A stretch of DNA of 64,000 nucleotides. Source: Flavobacteriaceae bacterium CRH. Lineage in GTDB: Bacteria > Bacteroidota > Bacteroidia > Flavobacteriales > Flavobacteriaceae. The notes under the pieces were generated by a model. That model saw only the letters and a list, made by a program, of their open reading frames with translations, was not told where the DNA came from and made no database searches. The DNA lies in NCBI GenBank assembly GCA_001507425.1, contig LMAJ01000007.1:1-64000 (forward strand). The letters run 5' to 3'. Position numbers and translations under genes: made by a program. How positions within the stretch are numbered: position 1 is the first letter of the stretch; every line of letters begins with the position of its first letter. Positions 44,351 through 53,702 of this stretch are shown piece after piece.

Positions 44351-46729
44351 TTAATGACGATTTGTATCATTAGCCTGTCGAATCATTTTTTGATCCGTCA
44401 GGTTAAAACGATAGACAAAACTCAGTCGGTAACGTGCCGCATTTGGAATACTGTTTTGAGTAAACAAATAATCTGTTCCGGTTGTGGTGCTCTTGTTTTG
44501 GCGTAAGTTAAAAGCATTTGTCACATCAAATACAAGAGTAGCTTTGTCTTTTAATAAAATCTTGCTCAGACCAAAATCTAGCGATTGCAATGCTTTGTTT
44601 GTAGTTTGTGCATTTTGCTGAGCGCCACGAAAGTTATAACGGCCCTGAAAACTGAATTTAAAAGGAAGCTTAATCTGTGAGCTTACACGTCCGGTAAAGG
44701 TTTCTCCACTATAAGCAAGGTTTTTTTGCATATAACTTCCTTTTTGTTCAAAGCGATAAAAATTCATTTCAGTATTTACCTGCAACCATTTTAGCGGATT
44801 GTAAAGCGTCGAAAGTTCAATTCCGCTACGAGTTTCATAATCAATATTAATAGGAGTTGTAAAAAAAATATCATTCTCACGATACGTAAAATCCTGAATA
44901 TAGCCTTTCTCTCTTTGGTAATAAACGGATGGATTTAGGGTTAATTTTTTCCAGGTTTTTAGAAAAGCCAGTTCAAACACATCCGAATAAGAAGGATTAA
45001 GTTCGGGATTGCCAACATATTGTGCATTTAAATCTGTTAATTCATTAAAAGGATATAACGCATATAAAGACGGGCGGTTAATACGTTTGCTGTAATTTAG
45101 TTGTAAAGTTGCGGCATCAAACTTATAACTCAAATTTACGGTAGGAAACAGTTTGTCATAATCTTTCTCATCATTATAAGTGTTTTTAATATCTGAAATT
45201 GAGATCTGTGTAAGTTCTGCACGCAAACCCAGCATATAATTAAACTTGCCAGCCTGGTTGCTAAACTGTGTATAAGCGCTATTAATGGTTTCGCTATACT
45301 TCAAATCGTTATCGATATCCTGATAGATTGTCCATATATTGTCCTGTTCCTCTTCCGCTAAAAAATCACTGGATACTTTACGAATCTCAGTTTTAATTCC
45401 AAACTCAAATATTGCAATACTATCTATCGGTTGTATAAAATCGCTCTGAACAAGTAAATCCTTGCTGTTGCCAATTGAATTTGTTCTAATGCCGGGATAA
45501 TACAATGGACTTGGAGATAAACGCTCTGTAGAAAGATTCCAGTTTTTATTGCTGTTCCACCAATCATACTGCACATCAATAGTCCATTTTTTTGCAGCTC
45601 GTTTAAATGTTCGGGTATAATTAAATTCTAGCTGGTTGTAATCTCGTTTTTCCAATGATTTTCCGCTCCTTGTCAAAATACTGTCCTGAACAGAAGTATT
45701 TGCATTTTTGTAATCGTACAATAAATGCGTTTTATCATTATCGTGCGTGGCATTCTTTAAAAAAGCGGCGGTAATGGTTTGATGTTCATTAATAAAATAA
45801 TCAGCACCAAAGTAAATTAATTTACCGTCGTCATGACGGTCCTCATTTTGCACACGATTCATTAAGGTTGGAGTTCCATTATTAATACTCGATTGATTGG
45901 TAGTATAAAGCCCGACATAATCAGAAGAACGTATGCTAAAATTAGAAAATATATTAATCTTGTTCGATTTATAATTGATGCTTGGGTTGACCCGACTATC
46001 GTTTGGCGAGCCGGCAACCAATCGTATTTGTCCATTAAAACCACTTTTTTTATTTTTCTTTAAAATAATATTAATTATACCTGCAGAACCAGAAGCATCA
46101 TATCTTGATGAAGGGTTTGTAATTACTTCTATGCGTTCAATCTGGTCGGCCGCGAGCTGATCTAATGCATTACTTTGCGTAAGGCCAGACTGACGGCCGT
46201 TAATCAAAACCAACACGCTACTATTGCCTCGAAGGCTTACCGAACCGGTTGGACTTACAGCAACAGATGGCACACTATTTAAAACATCATGTGCAGAGCC
46301 ATTTTGAGAAAGTACATCTTTACCAACTTCAAAAACTTTTTTATCCAGTTTTAAGCTAACATTAGGCTTTTCGTTATTAATTTCTATTGCATTCAATTGT
46401 ATGGCATCGGCAATTAAATCAATGGTTCCCAGTTCTGTTTTTGTTTTGTTCTGAACAATCTCCAAAGGCTGGCTGTAAGTTTGATAACCTATAAAACTAA
46501 AAGTGATTGTCATTTTACCAAGGGGTAAATTTTCAAGTTGAAAAACGCCATGAGCATCCGTAATACTAACAGCTATTGTTTTTAACGAACTATCTTTTAC
46601 CGATACTGTTACATACGGCAATGTTTCTTTGCTTGTATTATCCTGTACTTTACCAGTAACGGTGGTTTGTTGGGCAGTCGCTGAAAAGTAAAAAAATAAG
46701 ATAAGAATATTGGTTATTAGTGTTTTCAT
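44351..46729 (-). CDS. TonB-dependent-receptor-like outer membrane protein (OMP_b-brl_3 type)
   Basis: 792 residues. Signal peptide to ATAQ (19), CarboxypepD_reg-like domain (about 22-105: VTGKVQDNTSKETLPYVTV, ITDAHGVFQLENLPLG), plug domain (about 130-220: DVLNSVPSVAVSPTGSVSLRG, VLINGRQSG, IERIEVITNPSSRYDASG), then a large barrel ending YRLSFVYRFNLTD. Lacking a clear TonB box, it resembles outer membrane beta-barrel family proteins that may import peptides or metals. The start faces the histidine kinase gene, so the pair may regulate it. Confidence 0.9.
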   Translation of the reverse strand: MKTLITNILILFFYFSATAQQTTVTGKVQDNTSKETLPYVTVSVKDSSLKTIAVSITDAHGVFQLENLPLGKMTITFSFIGYQTYSQPLEIVQNKTKTELGTIDLIADAIQLNAIEINNEKPNVSLKLDKKVFEVGKDVLSQNGSAHDVLNSVPSVAVSPTGSVSLRGNSSVLVLINGRQSGLTQSNALDQLAADQIERIEVITNPSSRYDASGSAGIINIILKKNKKSGFNGQIRLVAGSPNDSRVNPSINYKSNKINIFSNFSIRSSDYVGLYTTNQSSINNGTPTLMNRVQNEDRHDDGKLIYFGADYFINEHQTITAAFLKNATHDNDKTHLLYDYKNANTSVQDSILTRSGKSLEKRDYNQLEFNYTRTFKRAAKKWTIDVQYDWWNSNKNWNLSTERLSPSPLYYPGIRTNSIGNSKDLLVQSDFIQPIDSIAIFEFGIKTEIRKVSSDFLAEEEQDNIWTIYQDIDNDLKYSETINSAYTQFSNQAGKFNYMLGLRAELTQISISDIKNTYNDEKDYDKLFPTVNLSYKFDAATLQLNYSKRINRPSLYALYPFNELTDLNAQYVGNPELNPSYSDVFELAFLKTWKKLTLNPSVYYQREKGYIQDFTYRENDIFFTTPINIDYETRSGIELSTLYNPLKWLQVNTEMNFYRFEQKGSYMQKNLAYSGETFTGRVSSQIKLPFKFSFQGRYNFRGAQQNAQTTNKALQSLDFGLSKILLKDKATLVFDVTNAFNLRQNKSTTTGTDYLFTQNSIPNAARYRLSFVYRFNLTDQKMIRQANDTNRH

Positions 46730-46826
46730 GTTGCAAGATTAGCAGATAAAACAAAATGCTATATTCTAAAACATGCCAACGGCTCGATGAGCTTTTGAAA
46801 TGCATTTCTTCATTCGATAATTATAT

Positions 46827-46834
46827 TATCTTTA
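46827..46834 (+). promoter_or_regulatory. -7 box-like TATCTTTA just before the histidine kinase
   Basis: Seven of eight matches to TAnnTTTG, 4 nt before the ATG, the same geometry as rlmN; candidate leaderless start. Confidence 0.4.
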
Positions 46835-46838
46835 TCTC

Positions 46839-48482
46839 ATGTACCGTTTTCCACTTTTTATCGCTTTTCTGTTACTTCTGTTCACGTCATGTAAACAGGA
46901 TGTAGATTACACAGAGTCAGATCCAATCTATTTTAATAGTAACGGATCTGAACAAAATTATACAGGGAAAACTAATGATTCGATCTTTCAGGCTCGAATA
47001 GAATTAAAATTGCTAAAACGCGATCAATCTGAACCGCTTGGTTTACAGGTTAATGCTTTTGGGGCTTTTAACGTTTATTGGGATGGTGTTTTAATAGGCA
47101 GCAATGGGCAAATGGCAAAATCAGGTCGAACTGAAGTATCAGGAACAGAAACAAGCTACTATCAGGTACCCGGGCAATTAGCCAAAGTTGGCAAGCACAT
47201 TGTCACGATCAGCGGAACACAAATGTCACTAAAACAAGAACATCGTGGTATTGATGTAAAGTTAGAAGGTTATTTGCGACTTCTTCGTGCGCCACTCATT
47301 ATAATGTCTTTTATGAATCTCATGGCAGGAGCTTTTCTCATAGCTTCGATCTATTATTTTTTTATGTACATCAACAGTAGCCGTAGGGAAATAACAGTAT
47401 TGCTTTTCGGAATAATTTGCCTGCTTTTCTTTAGCCTCTTAATTATAGAATACCTCAAGTTTTATGTCAACATTCCATACCCAAAGTTTTATGTTCGTAT
47501 GGAGATTATTGGCTGGCTTACTTTTGCAATCTCATTATTGGTTCCTTCGTATTTCATGCTGCAGTTTGGTTTTGAAAAAAAACGATTGTTTATACTTCTT
47601 TTATTTGCTGCTCTTATCGCGATCTATAGTAGTAATTACCATCATTATGATATTACAGCCATGCGATTTAGTTATGCCATGTGGCTTGCTTCTATGATAA
47701 TTGCAATCAATGCGGTATTCAAAAAAATTAAAGGCGGATTAATCGTAGTAACCGGATTATTGTTCAGTGCTATAGTTAATTACTATTTGGTGTATGATTT
47801 TGGGCTGTTTATCACTTTTACGATCATTGTACTTTCTATGCTTTATCTGCATACCATTCGGGCAAAAGCTATAGAAGAGGCTCATAACGCATCTTTATTG
47901 TTGTCATCGAGATTGCAATTAGAGTTGATTAAGAAAAATATTCAGCCGCATTTTCTTCGTAATACACTTACTTCTTTGATTGATTGGATAGAAGAATCAC
48001 CGCAACAAGGAGTTGTGTTTATTCGCGCACTGGCAGACGAGTTTGATATTATGAATGCTATTGCCGAAGACACACTTATTCCTGTTCGGCAAGAGATCGA
48101 ATTGTGCCAAAAACATTTGCAGGTAATGTCTTTTCGTAAAGAGATTAGTTATGATTGGAAAGAAAATAATATCGATGAAAATGAAACAATTCCGCCTGCT
48201 ATTATTCACACTATTATTGAAAACGGAATAACACACAGCCTTCCGCCAAATGAGGGTTGTATCTCTTTTAATTTAAGTTTTAGTAAAGGAACTAATTATA
48301 AACAATATACGTTGCTGACCTTGGCAAAAAGCAGAAAAACAAAAAAAGACAGCAGTAACGGAACGGGTTTTAAATACATCAAAGCCAGATTAAATGAAAG
48401 TTACGGCAGCAATTGGTATTTTGATTCTTTTGCGGTAGAAGAAGGTTGGCAAACAATAATTAAAATTTTTGATAAAAAATGA
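46839..48482 (+). CDS. LytS-type sensor histidine kinase with extracytoplasmic sensor domain
   Basis: 547 residues. Lipobox-like LLLLFTSC at the N-terminus, a beta-rich periplasmic domain (about 25-145), seven or eight membrane helices (about 150-345), then a His_kinase domain. NIQPHFLRNTLTSLIDWIEE carries the phosphorylated His371, and IIENGITHS is the N-box. The ATP-lid region is unusual: the D-box DNG is not visible before NGTGFKYIKARL. A 4-nt overlap with the LytTR regulator gene shows they form one system. Confidence 0.9.
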   Translation: MYRFPLFIAFLLLLFTSCKQDVDYTESDPIYFNSNGSEQNYTGKTNDSIFQARIELKLLKRDQSEPLGLQVNAFGAFNVYWDGVLIGSNGQMAKSGRTEVSGTETSYYQVPGQLAKVGKHIVTISGTQMSLKQEHRGIDVKLEGYLRLLRAPLIIMSFMNLMAGAFLIASIYYFFMYINSSRREITVLLFGIICLLFFSLLIIEYLKFYVNIPYPKFYVRMEIIGWLTFAISLLVPSYFMLQFGFEKKRLFILLLFAALIAIYSSNYHHYDITAMRFSYAMWLASMIIAINAVFKKIKGGLIVVTGLLFSAIVNYYLVYDFGLFITFTIIVLSMLYLHTIRAKAIEEAHNASLLLSSRLQLELIKKNIQPHFLRNTLTSLIDWIEESPQQGVVFIRALADEFDIMNAIAEDTLIPVRQEIELCQKHLQVMSFRKEISYDWKENNIDENETIPPAIIHTIIENGITHSLPPNEGCISFNLSFSKGTNYKQYTLLTLAKSRKTKKDSSNGTGFKYIKARLNESYGSNWYFDSFAVEEGWQTIIKIFDKK

Positions 48483-49174
48483 ACATTCTAATTATTGAAG
48501 ACGAGGCCCGAATTGCCAAACGAATAGAAAGAATGACCCGCGATTTCTTCGATAAAGACGTGCACATTTTGCTTTCTGATTCGCTTGAGAATGGATTAAC
48601 AATTATAGAAAAACAATCGATCGATCTTCTTTTGTTAGATTTAAATTTAAACGGCGAAGATGGGTTTGATATCCTGAAAAATTTTATGGTCAGGTCTTTT
48701 CAAACTATTATTATTTCGGCCTATACTGATAAGGCAATTACTGCATTTAATTATGGAGTACTCGATTTTGTGCCCAAACCGTTTGATGAAATCAGGCTGG
48801 CACAAGCTTTTACGCGTTTTACAACACCAGGAAAAGAATTAGGTCGGGACATTCAGTATTTGGCAGTAAAAAAAGGAAAAACGATTAAACTGATAAGTAT
48901 TAAAGATCTCCTGTACATTAAAGGTGCTGGAATTTATACTGAATTACACTTGTCAGACGGCCATATCGAACTGCATGATAAATCGTTGGAATCATTAGAA
49001 AAATTACTTCCCCCAACATTCGAGCGAATTCATAAATCGTTTATCCTTTGTTGGAACGAGGCCGATAAACTCGTAGTAGAACCCGGTGGAAAATATAGCA
49101 TGTTACTTAAAAATGGCAAAATGTTGCCGGTAGGACGTTCTAAATATAAAGAAATCCGGCTTAAACTCATCTAA
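48479..49174 (+). CDS. LytTR-family response regulator
   Basis: 231 residues. Receiver domain (1-118) with Glu7-Asp8 acidic pair, phosphoacceptor Asp54 (LLLLDLNLNGEDG) and signalling lysine in FVPKPFDE. LytTR DNA-binding domain (about 130-230) with LYIKGAGIYTELHL, RIHKSFIL and LPVGRSKYKEI. It is the partner of the overlapping kinase. The divergent outer-membrane receptor gene is a plausible target. Confidence 0.94.
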   Translation: MNILIIEDEARIAKRIERMTRDFFDKDVHILLSDSLENGLTIIEKQSIDLLLLDLNLNGEDGFDILKNFMVRSFQTIIISAYTDKAITAFNYGVLDFVPKPFDEIRLAQAFTRFTTPGKELGRDIQYLAVKKGKTIKLISIKDLLYIKGAGIYTELHLSDGHIELHDKSLESLEKLLPPTFERIHKSFILCWNEADKLVVEPGGKYSMLLKNGKMLPVGRSKYKEIRLKLI

Positions 49175-49195
49175 AATCTTAAAGGGTTTATTTTC

Positions 49196-49609
49196 TCAAA
49201 TTCTCTTCTTTCTTGATTCATATATACTTTCAACTTCAATAAAAAGTATAGCATTTATGAAGATAAAAATGATCATATACCAAAAGCTGTAATATTGACT
49301 CAACCAGGTTGATGCTCCAAAAGAATGAACAATTAAAACAAAGAGAGCAAAAATTTTCAGTTTTTTATCTGACAGATAATAACCTATGATTCCTATTAAT
49401 ACAAGCCATAGCGCACTAATTATAAATAATCCGGAAGTATGATGTGCCATCACAAATGCTCCAATCGGATTTCCTTCATTTGCTTTGCTTAAATCCCCTT
49501 TCCAATATGCATCAGATTGATTTACAATTGTAATAATTTCATCAAATAAACAAGCCCAGTATGCTGGAATTAATAGAATAAATTTTGAGTTGAGTAATTT
49601 TTCTTTCAT
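49196..49609 (-). CDS. Small integral membrane protein, unknown
   Basis: 137 residues with four predicted membrane helices and no recognised domain. Helices lie at roughly 9-25, 53-75, 80-98 and 105-125. The loop after helix 1 has IVNQSDAYWKGDLSKANEGN. First of several unrelated unknown membrane proteins on this strand up to 52 kb. Not in an obvious operon with the next gene (55-bp gap). Confidence 0.6.
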   Translation of the reverse strand: MKEKLLNSKFILLIPAYWACLFDEIITIVNQSDAYWKGDLSKANEGNPIGAFVMAHHTSGLFIISALWLVLIGIIGYYLSDKKLKIFALFVLIVHSFGASTWLSQYYSFWYMIIFIFINAILFIEVESIYESRKKRI

Positions 49610-49664
49610 TCTTGATATTTTATTTATTATTTATAAAACCTTCTCTTTATCGGATTAAGATTAA

Positions 49665-50684
49665 TTAATTTTCATCATCCACACCCTTCTTTAAATAAGA
49701 TGTGATACCGTAAATACTGAACAAAAAGAAGAATAAACCAAAGATCCCGAATATGCCAAAATTCCAATATCTATCGTCCAATATACTAGCGTTGTTCTCA
49801 GATAAATACAAATAATCTTTTTTTGCCGATCTTACACTTTCAACGCTAATATTTTCATTAAAAAAATATTTATCACTAAAAGATAAGGAATCTGTTTTAA
49901 CTATTTTTGATCTGTAATCTGCTTTATCGATACCAATAAATAGCGTATCTCCTTGTTTGATATCATTCAATAAATCTTCTACAAAAGTTGCTTTCAAAGC
50001 ATTACTGCTTATATAAAAATCTAAATCAGGAGTATTTTTTAATTTAATTGAGATAGAATTTTGCTTTTTTCGAAGGTATTTAATCTTTACTATTTCATCG
50101 CCAAAAACAACAATGTCTTTAGGATTTATGGTTTTAACATTCAAAGCATTATTTGCGCCGATAAAAAATAAAATACCAATCATTATAAAGATTATAGAAA
50201 GCTGTAAATTGATTTTTTTTTCGATTAATTCTTCAATTTTTAAACTTCGTTGTTTGTCTTTTGTTAGTTCAGCTTTTATTTCCAGATAATTAGCATATCT
50301 ATCACTCGATATTTTTATTTTTTTCCCTGTTCTGAGGTATAGTGTTAATACTTCCCATCGAACAAATTTTCCTTTGTATTGTTTTTCAGTCCAACTTGTG
50401 ATTTCATCAAGATGATAACTTTTAGTTGCTCGCTTAAAAGATGATATTTGAATTGTTTTACCATTTACAATGCAATAGCTTTTTATTGTGATCCAATTAT
50501 AAAGACAACCTAGTGCTCCAATTAAAAGAAATATGGATATAACTAAACTAATGTTGTCTGAATGTTTTTCATTTATATATACTGTTAAGGAGAATATTAA
50601 TGTAAGTAAAAAAAACAAAATACCAACAACATAATCGCTCCAATAATCGCCTTTCTTCTTTGATTTCAAATGTATATCTGTCAA
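49665..50684 (-). CDS. Membrane protein of unknown function, four helices
   Basis: 339 residues. Two N-terminal helices (about 17-38 and 44-63), a cytoplasmic beta-rich stretch (about 65-130) reminiscent of bacterial PH-like domains (TIQISSFKRATKSYHLDEI, GKKIKISSDRYANYLEI), a central helix (about 154-172), a second soluble beta-rich region and a C-terminal helix (about 307-330). The PH-like reading is only a guess from the pattern. No catalytic motif seen. Confidence 0.55.
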   Translation of the reverse strand: MTDIHLKSKKKGDYWSDYVVGILFFLLTLIFSLTVYINEKHSDNISLVISIFLLIGALGCLYNWITIKSYCIVNGKTIQISSFKRATKSYHLDEITSWTEKQYKGKFVRWEVLTLYLRTGKKIKISSDRYANYLEIKAELTKDKQRSLKIEELIEKKINLQLSIIFIMIGILFFIGANNALNVKTINPKDIVVFGDEIVKIKYLRKKQNSISIKLKNTPDLDFYISSNALKATFVEDLLNDIKQGDTLFIGIDKADYRSKIVKTDSLSFSDKYFFNENISVESVRSAKKDYLYLSENNASILDDRYWNFGIFGIFGLFFFLFSIYGITSYLKKGVDDEN

Positions 50685-50782
50685 TTATTTTTATTTAATA
50701 TTAATGAATGTTGTAGTGAGGTATTTTGACTAAAGCAGCCCTTAATTTTTACTAAAACTGAAAGGTATTACCGTATTGAAAA

Positions 50783-51127
50783 TTATGCACTTTTAATCTT
50801 TAGCTTCATTTCAAACCAGTCATGAAAATAAATTACCAAACCAACAACTATATGATAAATAATGAAAATTTCGCCAATCCATCCAGATTGTTGCAATTCC
50901 CCAAAATGGGTAATGGCAGTCAACAAGTGAAAGATTGCCAATATTAATAATGCAGTATTAGATTTTCTGAAAATAATAAATCCGATTAAAATGATATGAG
51001 TTACAACCCTCAAAAATTGCGAAGGTAATCTTTCAAAACCAACTTCATTATACACTAATATGATGATTATGAGTTCGGCCAATAAATTTAAAATAAGGGT
51101 TATAAGTAAAATAGGCCTGTTTTTCAT
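50783..51127 (-). CDS. Small four-helix membrane protein, unknown
   Basis: 114 residues, almost entirely hydrophobic, with four likely membrane helices. A short motif AIFHLLTAITHFGELQQSG with two histidines lies between helices 3 and 4. No family recognised. The next gene on this strand starts 114 bp away. Confidence 0.55.
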   Translation of the reverse strand: MKNRPILLITLILNLLAELIIIILVYNEVGFERLPSQFLRVVTHIILIGFIIFRKSNTALLILAIFHLLTAITHFGELQQSGWIGEIFIIYHIVVGLVIYFHDWFEMKLKIKSA

Positions 51128-51240
51128 GGTTTTTTTATACTGTTTGGATTAGTCAAAAGCATTGTTCTGATAGCTAATATAATAAGTTTCACACAATTCA
51201 CGAACTATTTTAGAATGACATTTTGTAAAAATCAAAACCC

Positions 51241-51987
51241 TTATTCCTCAAATACTTTTTCAGTATCAACAGGATTATTTTCCTGATATAGTTTTCGCCC
51301 AATTTCGCCCTGATCACCTAAAGCACGGCCTTTTATCAACCATGCGATTCCGAAAGCAAAAAGTGCCAACGCCTCAAAAACCAAAGTTGAATACCGAAAC
51401 AGTTTAAACGTTTCTGAAACAGGAACCATAACAACAAAAAACAATATCGAATAACCGCAAACCCTGTAAATGTTGTTTTCGTTTAAAATACTTTTAGGAT
51501 CTCTGGTCTCATTTTTTTGACCAATAGTAAAAACGTTAATGGCCAGCAATGCCATAATTAAAAAGAGTAAAGCTGCAAAACCATAATGAAGCCATCCTAA
51601 CCATTTTTCAGGATACGGAAACAAAGTATAAATTTTAATAGCAAAATCATCAGGATTCACCGGAACCAAAGCTACGCCAATAGCCATAATTCCGGCAATA
51701 TTGGTTAAAATACTGTCATTTTTGAATAAAGAAGCATTGCTGTTTCCTTTATAACAAATCAAAAACAATCCCACCGCAGACAAAGTTCCCGTGAAAATTT
51801 CTCTTAAATTAGTAAAATAGTATTCACTTATCGAAGGTTGAAGCTGCGTTTTGAAAAGAGAAATGAAAGATAAGCCAACCAAAAGCAGCGGCAGACTTAT
51901 TCCCAAATAGCCAATCGCACGCCTGATTCTTCTGTAAGTAAAAATATCGTAACGTTCAATTTGAATCTCTTTGTTATCTATTTTCAT
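51241..51987 (-). CDS. Multi-helix membrane protein, unknown
   Basis: 248 residues with about seven membrane helices. N-terminal cytoplasmic YDIFTYRRIRRAIGYLG, then QPSISEYYFTNLREIFTGTL, VALVPVNPDDF and HYGFAALLFL. The layout, with conserved Ser-Tyr-Tyr and a His in a late helix, is reminiscent of DUF998-type membrane proteins, but I am not sure. The C-terminus is soluble and charged. No operon partner. Confidence 0.55.
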   Translation of the reverse strand: MKIDNKEIQIERYDIFTYRRIRRAIGYLGISLPLLLVGLSFISLFKTQLQPSISEYYFTNLREIFTGTLSAVGLFLICYKGNSNASLFKNDSILTNIAGIMAIGVALVPVNPDDFAIKIYTLFPYPEKWLGWLHYGFAALLFLIMALLAINVFTIGQKNETRDPKSILNENNIYRVCGYSILFFVVMVPVSETFKLFRYSTLVFEALALFAFGIAWLIKGRALGDQGEIGRKLYQENNPVDTEKVFEE

Positions 51988-52080
51988 AATTCTTGAATGA
52001 TTTGGAAATCTTAAAGTTAGTTATTGTTTTGAAAAATAGAAAGATAAGATAAATATTGTAGGCCAGTTCGCCCCAATTTG

Positions 52081-52181
52081 TGTCATTTCGACGGAGGAGA
52101 AATCTCTGCAAGAAGCTTTACAAAGATTGGATTTTCGTTGCTTAGATACTTGCGGAGATTTCTTCTTCGTCGAAATTGACA
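52081..52181. repeat. Long imperfect hairpin of the GTCATTTCGAC dispersed repeat family
   Basis: Arm 52081-52112 (TGTCATTTCGACGGAGGAGA...) pairs with 52149-52181 over about 32 bp with one bulge and a few mismatches. Related half copies occur near 41836 and 62777, and a sister type is at 54396-54491. Such elements are frequent between genes in Bacteroidota. Confidence 0.85.
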
Positions 52182-52198
52182 AATCTTAGAGAAAAGCG

Positions 52199-52672
52199 CT
52201 ATAAACCCTTCTTCCCGGAAAACAAATTATCCACAACCCAGGCCGGGCCAATCATTAAAAACTGAAGATCTTTTAAGAACGAAGGTTTCTTTCCTTCAAT
52301 ATTATGTCCGTAGAATTGCCCGATCCAGGCGATGACAAAAACACCAATAGAGAAAGCCCATAACGGAACAACTTGCCCAACATAATAATTTACAACAAGA
52401 CAAATGGCAGAGAAAACAGCAATCTTAATCGCCATAACAACTGATAATCTTATATAGAAAACAAGCACAAAAAGTAAAACCACAACAGCCCAATTTTCGA
52501 TAATTGGAGCGTTCAGTTGTATTGTATTTGCAATAAAACCACTCGGAATACTCATTAACAATCCCACGATAGAAAAGTAAATTGCCGGAACACATATATA
52601 GTGTATCGCTTTGTTGGTTGGGTTTTGATAGCTAACAGCATATTCATCAAACCATTGTTCTAATGTTCTCAT
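52199..52672 (-). CDS. Mpo1-like (DUF962) membrane protein
   Basis: 157 residues with about four membrane helices. The family start TLEQWFDEYAVSYQNPTNKAIHYICVP and the end IGQFYGHNIEGKKPSF and MIGPAWVVDNLF are conserved, including the His residues (HxxxxP, GHxxxE) thought to bind iron. Yeast Mpo1 is a dioxygenase in 2-hydroxy fatty acid alpha-oxidation. A lipid role here is inference from that. It is 86 bp downstream of the gasdermin-like gene on the same strand. Confidence 0.9.
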   Translation of the reverse strand: MRTLEQWFDEYAVSYQNPTNKAIHYICVPAIYFSIVGLLMSIPSGFIANTIQLNAPIIENWAVVVLLFVLVFYIRLSVVMAIKIAVFSAICLVVNYYVGQVVPLWAFSIGVFVIAWIGQFYGHNIEGKKPSFLKDLQFLMIGPAWVVDNLFSGKKGL

Positions 52673-52758
52673 TTTTTTTGGTTTAGTTAGATAGATAACA
52701 AAGCTATGTAAATTTTTCTGAGTTTGTTGAACCCCGAAAAATTTACACAGCTATGGCA

Positions 52759-53460
52759 TTAAAATATATTTGTATTATCAGTTATCATTATTAATTTTTG
52801 AAATCGGCTTCTGTCGTAATCTATTCTGCTTGCTTTCACGGCAATAGGGAAATAAATTCCAACATTCGAAATCATTTTTAGTTTACTCTGGCTACTCATT
52901 GTAAATTCAAGTTTACCTTCTGCAACTGCATTTAGGCTCGCAATTAAAGAGGCGTCTAATGTAAAATCAGTTTCAATATTCACCACAAGGTTTTTGGCAA
53001 AAACAGTTCCCGTTATAAGCAGGATATTATTTCGGTTTGCATTTTTTAAAAGAGAAGGATTTGGATGCAGAAAATCCGCAGCAAATAAATAATCTTCTAG
53101 ATTACCAATAGCATATTCCTTTGTAATAGAGTTTTCATAACTGATCGTAACCGTTTTTCCCGATTTTATTTTTGCAGAAATTTCAAAAGTACCAAGCCCG
53201 AGTGTTTTTAAGATTTCTTCTAAAAGTGTAATACCAATATTAAAACCATAATCATCTTTTTGAGTAGCATCGACACTTAGCGCCGGATTTTCAATTTCAG
53301 TTAAAACAACATCACTTTTAAAGGCATGTTCGATACTGGCATAATAAAGCTGGGCCTCATCAAAAGGTTTTTTGAGCCATAATTGCAGCGGTTTGTGGCT
53401 TCTTACAGGACCTTCGATTAAATCGTAACCTTGTCCGCTTAAATACTTAGTAAGTTTCAT
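52759..53460 (-). CDS. Soluble protein of unknown function, possibly gasdermin-like
   Basis: 233 residues, no signal peptide, no cysteine. The order of features resembles bacterial gasdermins as I remember them: an N-terminal helix then GYDLIEGPVRSHKPLQLWL (11-29), a central NIGITLLEEILKTLGLG (74-90), strands ISAKIKSGKTVTISYEN, LEDYLFAADF, ILLITGTVFAKNLVVNIET, and a last strand YFPIAVKASRIDYD near the C-terminus. Bacterial gasdermins usually carry a lipidated N-terminal Cys, a C-terminal inhibitory peptide and a neighbouring protease. None is clear here, so it could be a non-defence relative or an unrelated fold. Confidence 0.4.
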   Translation of the reverse strand: MKLTKYLSGQGYDLIEGPVRSHKPLQLWLKKPFDEAQLYYASIEHAFKSDVVLTEIENPALSVDATQKDDYGFNIGITLLEEILKTLGLGTFEISAKIKSGKTVTISYENSITKEYAIGNLEDYLFAADFLHPNPSLLKNANRNNILLITGTVFAKNLVVNIETDFTLDASLIASLNAVAEGKLEFTMSSQSKLKMISNVGIYFPIAVKASRIDYDRSRFQKLIMITDNTNIF

Positions 53461-53672
53461 TTTGTTGGTTTTTAAAGTTTTACAAATAGTTTGGGGTTGT
53501 TATTATATTTATTCGGTAATAATTTTCAAAAGATTATACTTACAAATTTATTAAATATTATGGAGTTTATGTTCTGGTTTAGGATAGGATTATGTTAAAT
53601 CATCAGCTAAAATTTATTTCAAATTGTGAATATCTATTTTGCCAAATGGGCTATTTTATTTTCTTTAAAATC

Positions 53673-53680
53673 TATCTTTG
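53673..53680 (+). promoter_or_regulatory. -7 box TATCTTTG before the DUF4494 gene
   Basis: Exact TAnnTTTG, 22 nt before the ATG. Confidence 0.7.
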
Positions 53681-53702
53681 GCATCCTTAAAATAATATAG
53701 AG

